Under the pieces are notes generated by a model. It was given only the letters and a program-made list of their open reading frames with translations, did no database searches and had not been told where the DNA came from. From positions 1-47,325 of the forward strand of contig CAMAQR010000030.1 of assembly GCA_945860375.1 (NCBI GenBank): DNA of 47,325 nucleotides, read 5' to 3'. Shown in pieces: positions 42,718 to 47,325 of this stretch. Numbering within the stretch: position 1 is the first letter of the stretch; the number at the start of each line of letters is the position of its first letter. A program made the position numbers and the translations under genes. The stretch comes from Pseudorhodobacter antarcticus. GTDB lineage: Bacteria; Pseudomonadota; Alphaproteobacteria; Rhodobacterales; Rhodobacteraceae.

Positions 42718-43710
42718 TCAGCAGTAATCGTCGAACGTATCGCCGCCTGCCCACTCACGCCCCTGCGCGAGCACGAAGTATTTTTGTGCCCCTTCTTCCT
42801 CGAAAAAACTCCCGCAATTGGCATGGACGAAGATGTCGTCCTCCAATGTGATTTGGGCCAACGCCCAAGGTTTATGCGCGTTCGGTGGCATCAGAGCCAG
42901 GACAAGTAGTCCCCAACCATCTGGCGTCCAACCCACGGCTTCCACCAGCACGTCGCCATACCGGTTGCGAGCGAATATGCCACCGATGGAGACGGCCATG
43001 GCATAGGCTTGCAAGCCGTCGCGCGCGGCCGGAAATGGACACATTGGAAATTCCGTAGGCTCACGCCATTTCCGCTGCGCAGCACCCACAGTAAGCGAGG
43101 GCTTGGTGATTGGCTCTCCCTGGAAAGCCTGCGGCAATCTTTCCTTCGGAAATCCGCGCCGCTGCACCCAATTGCCTAGGGTTTCGGCAGAACCAAGGTC
43201 TTCACGCCGGGCCCATGCGAGCATCCGCTCCAAACTGGACTGCGCTTCTTTGGAACTAACTGCTTTCATCCAGGTGAAATTTGGCTCCAAGGATCCGCGC
43301 TCAGACTTAGTGGGGTTTTCCAAGAACGCCTCGATGCTGCCGTAGGCATCAATGATCCGGCGGGACGTGATCGGGTTGAGGAGGATGTTCTCCATGCGGG
43401 TAACCCAGCGCAAATTTTGCGGGCGATTGTTCCTTCGATTGGTGTCGATGTGGTCAACGACATGCGTTTTGGACGGAGGTTCGCCAAGAAAACCGGTGGC
43501 GACAACGCGATGAACCGCATGGGTCGAGACCTTCATGTATCCAGAGGTCGCGCAGGGCTTTCCGAACGTCCATGTCTCATCGTGGGGGCGCTGCCGCATA
43601 TTTGGTCGACGCTTACGGCAGACCGCGCCGTTGTCGCGGATAACGTAGCGCTCCCCCCTATAATTGCAGGGAACTTGTCGCCCAAATTGGTCAGGAGAAA
43701 TCCGCTGCAT
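42718..43710 (-). CDS. HNH endonuclease (HNH_3 type) with unknown C-terminal region
   Basis: A 330-residue protein. The N-terminal third has VHRVVATGFLGEPPSKTHVV, then DHIDTNRRNNRPQNLRWVTR and MEN, the arrangement of HNH_3 homing-type endonucleases (H-R-V-V, D-H-I-D-x-N, N-N-x-x-x-N-L-x-W). The segment before it (YRGERYVIRDNGAVCRKRR) is like the NUMOD-type start of such enzymes. The C-terminal 150 residues are not recognised and may bind a partner or DNA. It overlaps the end of the upstream gene by 20 bases, so the two are co-expressed. It may act as a phage-type nuclease or as an effector of the island. Confidence 0.75.
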   Translation of the reverse strand: MQRISPDQFGRQVPCNYRGERYVIRDNGAVCRKRRPNMRQRPHDETWTFGKPCATSGYMKVSTHAVHRVVATGFLGEPPSKTHVVDHIDTNRRNNRPQNLRWVTRMENILLNPITSRRIIDAYGSIEAFLENPTKSERGSLEPNFTWMKAVSSKEAQSSLERMLAWARREDLGSAETLGNWVQRRGFPKERLPQAFQGEPITKPSLTVGAAQRKWREPTEFPMCPFPAARDGLQAYAMAVSIGGIFARNRYGDVLVEAVGWTPDGWGLLVLALMPPNAHKPWALAQITLEDDIFVHANCGSFFEEEGAQKYFVLAQGREWAGGDTFDDYC

Positions 43711-44353
43711 GTTTCCACTCCTTTACCCCCGAGGAAAGTTTTGACCCTATTTGCGCGCAGAGTTCCCGGCCAAGGCGGTCCCACAGCATGTTCACCATCT
43801 CGTCTGCGAACCATTCTGGCCGGTCAAGATATTGCGGCAGAGCCGCCAAGCATGCTGTTGTCGCAGACGACCTCGGGATCTGCGGTGAAACGACTAAGTC
43901 GCGAGCAATATGGCGCACGACTTCCATGATAGCTGCTGTCGTTGCGACCTCGCCGCACTTTGAAAGTTGGATCGCAGAGATGAGGTGCCGGGCAAGCTCA
44001 TGTCCCAGTTCCACGTCACGCCTTGCCAGTTCGACCATACCAGGCTTGGAGCGAACCTGCCCTGATTGGGGATCCGTCGAGTGGGCAGAGTTGACGTCGT
44101 TCGACAGATCATGCGCGTTGGTAAGAAGGTCGAGCCGGAATTGCTCCAACTTGTTTACGGCCCGAAGATAGTCTTCGTCCGTCCAGCCCGACGGCAAGTC
44201 ACATGCCTTCTCAAGTAGCTGCAGGACCTCCTCAGGAGGAACCCTACTTCCATTGATGTGCCCCTGCCATTCGCGAAAGATCTGTTCTGCCCCACGCTTA
44301 AGGGCATCCTTCTTGCGAAACCTAGCCTGTTTTTCCGAATTCGTGATGTTCAT
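43691..44353 (-). CDS. Conserved-looking hypothetical protein upstream of the HNH gene
   Basis: A soluble protein of about 220 residues opening MNITNSEKQARFRKKDALKR, a basic N-terminus, followed by helical, charged sequence (EEVLQLLEKACDLPSG; RDVELGHELARHLISAIQLS). No domain is recognised and no membrane segment is present. An in-frame ATG at 44371 would add six residues, but that lies inside the operator palindromes, so I prefer 44353. The gene overlaps the HNH gene, suggesting a two-gene unit. The starting pattern is one I associate with phage-derived proteins of this bacterial group, but I assign no function. Confidence 0.6.
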   Translation of the reverse strand: MNITNSEKQARFRKKDALKRGAEQIFREWQGHINGSRVPPEEVLQLLEKACDLPSGWTDEDYLRAVNKLEQFRLDLLTNAHDLSNDVNSAHSTDPQSGQVRSKPGMVELARRDVELGHELARHLISAIQLSKCGEVATTAAIMEVVRHIARDLVVSPQIPRSSATTACLAALPQYLDRPEWFADEMVNMLWDRLGRELCAQIGSKLSSGVKEWKHAADFS

Positions 44354-44354
44354 A

Positions 44355-44463
44355 GGGTTACCTAACTTCATTTTTAGGTAACGTAACCCATGCAGAGCGC
44401 TCGGTCAATGCACCAAATGAAAATTTAAATCTCAAAAACGAATTTCGTACAGAGTTACGTAAC
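44355..44463. promoter_or_regulatory. Repeated GTTACGTAAC-type palindromic operators
   Basis: GGTTACCTAA (44356-44365) faces TTAGGTAAC (44374-44382), which runs on into GTAACGTAACCC. A perfect palindrome GTTACGTAAC lies at 44454-44463. Three related sites within 110 bases, upstream of the minus-strand gene pair and before the plus-strand gene at 44824, look like binding sites for a dimeric repressor. The regulator is not identified; the protein at 44824 or 43691 could be it. Confidence 0.55.
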
Positions 44464-44823
44464 TGATTGCGGAGATCGCTGTTTGATAATCAGCCCAACG
44501 CGTCACAGGGGTCGTGATGAAACCGTTCAAAAGCAAGAGCAGCTAAACTACTTGCCGAGCGACGGCGGAAGCATCGTCGATAAACTCCCGCAAAAGCCGA
44601 ACATCACAAACCTGCCATTTCGGCTCATGCTGGCTTTAGCCATGTATTGGAACGCCCGTGCTCGGCTGCAAACCACTGCTTGCCGCCTGAGGTGATGCAC
44701 ACTCGGGATGCAGGCGACTCGGAACACCTCTTTGGGGGCGCGCTGGGCATTGCCTGCGTTTTTTCGAAGATTGGGCACCGAGCTTGAGGAAGCGACGGGC
44801 CCCTGTACCAGACAGGAGCAAGC
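44464..44823 (+). other. Intergenic region, 360 bp
   Basis: Only short frames without family character are seen. It ends with a good ribosome site (CAGGAGCA) for the next gene. No RNA gene or repeat was recognised. Confidence 0.5.
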
Positions 44824-45429
44824 ATGAAGCTACCAAAACGAGAATTCTACGCCGTCCATGAAGTTGCTGCGCGTTGGGGCTATACCATTGCCGATATCGC
44901 TGGCTGGTCTGCGGCCGGACATTTCGACATTCTGACGGGGATCCCGCCCGCGATGTGCGGTGAGAAGATTGTCGCCGGCGCAGTGATTATTTCCACCTTC
45001 GACATCCTACCGATGTTCCGACGTTGCGGAACTGGGCCACAAACAGCCTGGCTGCGCAGGGTTCGCACCAAGAACGAAGCGGACTGGCAGCTCATCACCG
45101 ATCCAGTCGCAGGCGTAGAGGTGTCGGTGGCGGACCTGCTGATTTCTGGCCTTCAAGTTCACCGCTTCGAGGAAAAGAACGAGCTCTTTCGACGAGTGAG
45201 CGCCAGCACAGGATCGGTGTCACCCTATGACTGGGAGGGTATGTTGCAGGCCCTGGCCCTTCGCATCCACGAACAGGGCCTGCCAGCCTCGCAGGGGGAA
45301 CTCGTCGGCGACATGCAGGAATGGTTCGTGGAACATTCAGACGGGAACGAGGTGCCCGATGAACGCTCTATCCGGCGCAGGATTACGCCAATCTGGCGCG
45401 AATTGACAAAGAAGCAGGACAAAAACTGA
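44824..45429 (+). CDS. Hypothetical protein with MerR/excisionase-like N-terminus
   Basis: A 201-residue protein. The first 35 residues, YAVHEVAARWGYTIADIAGW onward, look like a helix-turn-helix of the excisionase/MerR sort that reads a short DNA site. The C-terminal part, SQGELVGDMQEWFVEHSDG then ERSIRRRITPIWREL, resembles the C-terminal winged element of many phage- and island-borne proteins of unknown role. It has a clear AGGAG ribosome site. Being close to the integrase and after palindromic operators, it may regulate excision or the island genes. I do not recognise a named family. Confidence 0.6.
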   Translation: MKLPKREFYAVHEVAARWGYTIADIAGWSAAGHFDILTGIPPAMCGEKIVAGAVIISTFDILPMFRRCGTGPQTAWLRRVRTKNEADWQLITDPVAGVEVSVADLLISGLQVHRFEEKNELFRRVSASTGSVSPYDWEGMLQALALRIHEQGLPASQGELVGDMQEWFVEHSDGNEVPDERSIRRRITPIWRELTKKQDKN

Positions 45430-45450
45430 CACGTCCGCGAGGTGGCTGAA

Positions 45451-45479
45451 TTGGGCCATCTTCGCCTAGGATGGCCCAA
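45451..45479 (+). terminator. Inverted repeat, probable terminator or processing hairpin
   Basis: TTGGGCCATC (45451-45460) pairs perfectly with GATGGCCCAA (45470-45479) across a nine-base loop, 21 bases after the stop of the preceding gene. Only a short A-rich tail follows, so termination efficiency is uncertain. Confidence 0.6.
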
Positions 45480-45532
45480 ACGCTCTGCCTATGTAACACT
45501 AGGCCCGAACAACAAGGTCCGAGAGGTCTGCG

Positions 45533-46300
45533 ATGACCACCTATGAAATCAAACCCTTTGAGCTGACGCCCGACTTTGAGGCATGCTGGCTGGCAGCGGG
45601 ACGCCACCTGAACTTGCGTGTCCGAGATGCGGGGGCCTCTTGGCTGCGCGCTGACCTTCCCCCGTTTCGCGAGCATCTCTCGTTCGCGCTGGGAAACCAG
45701 TTGTTTTTCATACAAATTATGGACGTGAATGCGCAGGATAACGGCTGGTACCAAGATAGAAGACTGGCGACGGCAGTCGAAGACGCGAACGGCATTGGAT
45801 GCATCATGCCCATGAAACGCGTCGACGACGGTTGGAAGCCCGTCGAACCGGGATGGGGGCTGATCGATTGGAAAACCCAAGCCCCCCTAAACCCCTTCGA
45901 ACGCGTCACAGATCAGCCCATTTTGATGACACCTTGGGAAATCCACGATGTTGGCGTTCAGGCAGTTCGCCAGCACTTGGTCGCGAACGGATGGACAATC
46001 GCAAGCTGGCAGACAGATTTAGAAGTGGATCCGTCAATCTTTGCGCATAAAGACGGTGCATTTTGCGGCTTCGTCGTGCGTAATTCGAATAAGGGTCCGG
46101 ACAAGGGCAAACGACCGGCGAACGCAGAGCAGATCGCCGAACAGATGCACGCTCGCGGTTGGGGCGCAAAATTCGTCGGAATTAAAGTGGCTGACGCAGA
46201 AGATATCTTTGATCCTATGTTTCAGCATCTCACGCGCCGGATCGCCCGGCGATCGCGCCTGTTACTATCTGCGATCGAAATCGAAGAGCTCTCTTTGTAA
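45533..46300 (+). CDS. Hypothetical protein next to integrase
   Basis: A 255-residue soluble protein with GAGAGG upstream of its ATG. The N-terminal part is aromatic-rich (FELTPDFEACWLAAGRHLNL; LSFALGNQLFFIQIMDV). The C-terminal part has NGWTIASWQTDLEVDPSIFA then CGFVVRNSNKGP, which could be a degenerate nuclease-like beta-strand block, followed by KRPANAEQIAEQMHARGWGA and KFVGIKVADAED. I recognise no family and give no function. It is convergent with the integrase and only eight bases from its stop. Confidence 0.6.
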   Translation: MTTYEIKPFELTPDFEACWLAAGRHLNLRVRDAGASWLRADLPPFREHLSFALGNQLFFIQIMDVNAQDNGWYQDRRLATAVEDANGIGCIMPMKRVDDGWKPVEPGWGLIDWKTQAPLNPFERVTDQPILMTPWEIHDVGVQAVRQHLVANGWTIASWQTDLEVDPSIFAHKDGAFCGFVVRNSNKGPDKGKRPANAEQIAEQMHARGWGAKFVGIKVADAEDIFDPMFQHLTRRIARRSRLLLSAIEIEELSL

Positions 46301-46308
46301 CTCTGCCG

Positions 46309-47325
46309 TCAGGCTGACTTTCGCTCAAAGGTTTCATCATGCACAACCTTCAACCTTGGGCGGACCGCACTGGCCACGGCGTCTAGACCTGCCCGCAGTG
46401 GCGCATCAAGCAAATGCGCGTAGCGCTGCGTTGTCTGCATCTGGGTATGACCCAGCAACTTGCCAATCATCTCAAGTGACGCACCGCCGCTGACCAAAAG
46501 CGAGGCGAAGGTGTGGCGCAGGTCATGGATCCGCGCATCTCCAATGCCAGTTGTCCCCTGAATACGCCGCCAGAACCGCCGGATTTCCTTGACGGGCTGA
46601 CCCGGCACATCGCCCGGAAAAAGCCACGGATTGCCCTTGGTTACCAGCAATTGGCGCTGGCGCACAATGGCGGCGACCTCCTCCGAGATTGGCACACGAT
46701 GGACCTTGCGCTGCTTGGTCGTCGCGGCGGGCTTGGTCCAGATGCCCAGTTCGAGGTTGAACTGCTCAAACCGCGCCTGCCGAACCTCGCCAACACGGGC
46801 ACCGGTCAATAGGCAAATCCGGATAATGCCGGCTGCGCGCTGATCTTCGTCAGAATCGAGCGCCTTGGCGAGCCGGTCGATCTCATCCTTGGTCAGAAAG
46901 CGTTCGCGCGCATTCTCGATCCGGCGATAGAAACTGCTGGCCGGATTGTCGTCTCGCATCCCCCACTCGACTGCAAGATTGAACATCTTGCGAAGCGCCT
47001 CGCCCAAGCGGTTTGCGCGCACCGGCGTCGGCCTCAGGGGTTGGAGCTTGCGGGCGCGATTATTGGGCTTTTCCTTGTGCGGCCGCGCTCTGCCCTCGGC
47101 AACCTTCGCGAGGAGCTTTTCCACATCAGACTTCGTGATTTCCGTTACCAGCTTCTTGCTCCAATGCGGTGCCACTAGCTTCATCATCATCGATTTCTGG
47201 TCAGAGGCGTTTGTCGGCGAAAGCCGGGTGCAATGCTCCTTCAGATAACGGTCAATCAAATCCGGCACCCGTGCCGCCTCCCTGACCTGCTCGCGTTCGC
47301 CAAGCGGATCGTGGCCGGTGTCCAC
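46309..47325 (-). CDS. Tyrosine recombinase (phage/island integrase), N-terminus beyond window edge
   Basis: At least 338 residues of a P4-type/tyrosine integrase. The core-binding domain (VPDLIDRYLKEHCTRLSPTN onward, then LRKMFNLAVEWGMRDDNPAS) precedes the catalytic domain with LLTGARVGEVRQARFEQFN (catalytic Arg I), TKQRKVHRVPIS (Lys), ARIHDLRHTFASLLVSGG (His-x-x-Arg), LLGHTQMQTTQRYAHL (His and nucleophile Tyr). The frame is open to base 47325, and the segment DTGHDPLGERE fits the end of an arm-binding N-terminal domain, so the true start lies beyond the window. It should catalyse integration and excision at the tRNA-Met site whose 3' copy lies at 37252-37298. Confidence 0.9.
   Translation of the reverse strand: MDTGHDPLGEREQVREAARVPDLIDRYLKEHCTRLSPTNASDQKSMMMKLVAPHWSKKLVTEITKSDVEKLLAKVAEGRARPHKEKPNNRARKLQPLRPTPVRANRLGEALRKMFNLAVEWGMRDDNPASSFYRRIENARERFLTKDEIDRLAKALDSDEDQRAAGIIRICLLTGARVGEVRQARFEQFNLELGIWTKPAATTKQRKVHRVPISEEVAAIVRQRQLLVTKGNPWLFPGDVPGQPVKEIRRFWRRIQGTTGIGDARIHDLRHTFASLLVSGGASLEMIGKLLGHTQMQTTQRYAHLLDAPLRAGLDAVASAVRPRLKVVHDETFERKSA

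Larger units (their letters stand above)
37252..47325. mobile_element. Genomic island integrated at a tRNA-Met gene (right end outside window)
   Basis: The left boundary is the tRNA 3' fragment; the right part carries a tyrosine recombinase that runs off the window. Base composition drops noticeably compared with the metabolic clusters. Cargo is defence-type and unknown genes, with no core metabolic gene. The orientation fits: for a minus-strand tRNA target, the duplicated 3' segment is left behind on the left and the intact tRNA lies on the right beside int. Confidence 0.6.

Noticed and set aside
44483..44695. Short plus-strand frame before the gene at 44824
   Set aside because: No ribosome site, no family similarity, and competing frames on the other strand of equal quality.
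1..47325. CRISPR array, rRNA or plasmid replication origin
   Set aside because: No regularly spaced repeats, no rRNA-like stretches, and no RepA/RepC or ParAB genes were seen.

Overview
The window looks like accessory DNA from an alphaproteobacterium, most likely a member of the Rhodobacteraceae. The grounds are the high G+C of the metabolic half, repeated ATGA stop/start coupling, the protein families present, and many insertion-sequence and gene fragments. No ribosomal, replication or other housekeeping gene is present. The taxon is an inference from protein style and was not tested by search.

Positions 1-14371 hold a carbohydrate and sugar-acid catabolic cluster. A single-domain sugar ABC ATPase (minus strand, cut by the window edge) diverges from a mutarotase, a lactonase-type amidohydrolase, a XylF-like binding protein, a permease, a second lactonase-type amidohydrolase, a beta-hydroxyacid dehydrogenase, an Ldh_2-type dehydrogenase, an HpaI-type aldolase, an MhpD-type hydratase, a DeoR regulator, a DUF1537 four-carbon-acid kinase, a PdxA2-type dehydrogenase and an AldA-type aldehyde dehydrogenase. 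The likely logic is: import, anomer interconversion, lactone hydrolysis, oxidation and retro-aldol cleavage to pyruvate plus a small aldehyde that AldA oxidises, with a kinase/PdxA2 branch that would turn tetronates into triose phosphate. A related short motif (core ATGTGGTA) lies in the promoter regions of the ATPase, the binding protein, pdxA and a decayed pdxA copy, and may be the DeoR operator.

Positions 14413-16903 are a graveyard: a degenerate radical SAM gene, a truncated 2OG-Fe(II) oxygenase, IS256 and IS1380 fragments, and a decayed duplicate of the kinase-tail/promoter/pdxA segment. Positions 17026-23967 hold a second complete sugar ABC importer (binding protein, two-domain ATPase, two permeases) with an aldo/keto reductase and a GMC oxidoreductase. 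A 12-bp hairpin separates the binding-protein gene from the rest.

Positions 24044-30010 are a mosaic. An Lrp-type regulator faces a truncated transketolase/PDH-E1-like gene, which is joined to the last part of an RbsA-type ATPase and the first part of an RbsC-type permease. Then follow an intact operon (2-hydroxyacid dehydrogenase, SDR, DhaK, DhaL), an IolE tail, another SDR and an IS110 remnant. Positions 30102-36868 are an arginine/guanidino-compound module: a LysR regulator, an amino-acid ABC importer on the minus strand, and divergently a guanidinobutyrase/agmatinase-family ureohydrolase with an AruI-like decarboxylase.

Positions 37252 to the right edge look like an integrated genomic island of lower G+C. 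The left end is the 3' part of an initiator-type tRNA-Met gene followed by its terminator. The right end carries a tyrosine recombinase running off the window. Inside are a three-gene Lamassu/ABC-3C-like candidate defence operon (DUF4297/Cap4-type nuclease, small middle component, SMC/Rad50-like ATPase), a protein with a HEPN-type motif, an HNH endonuclease paired with an unknown protein behind palindromic operators, and two further uncharacterised genes.
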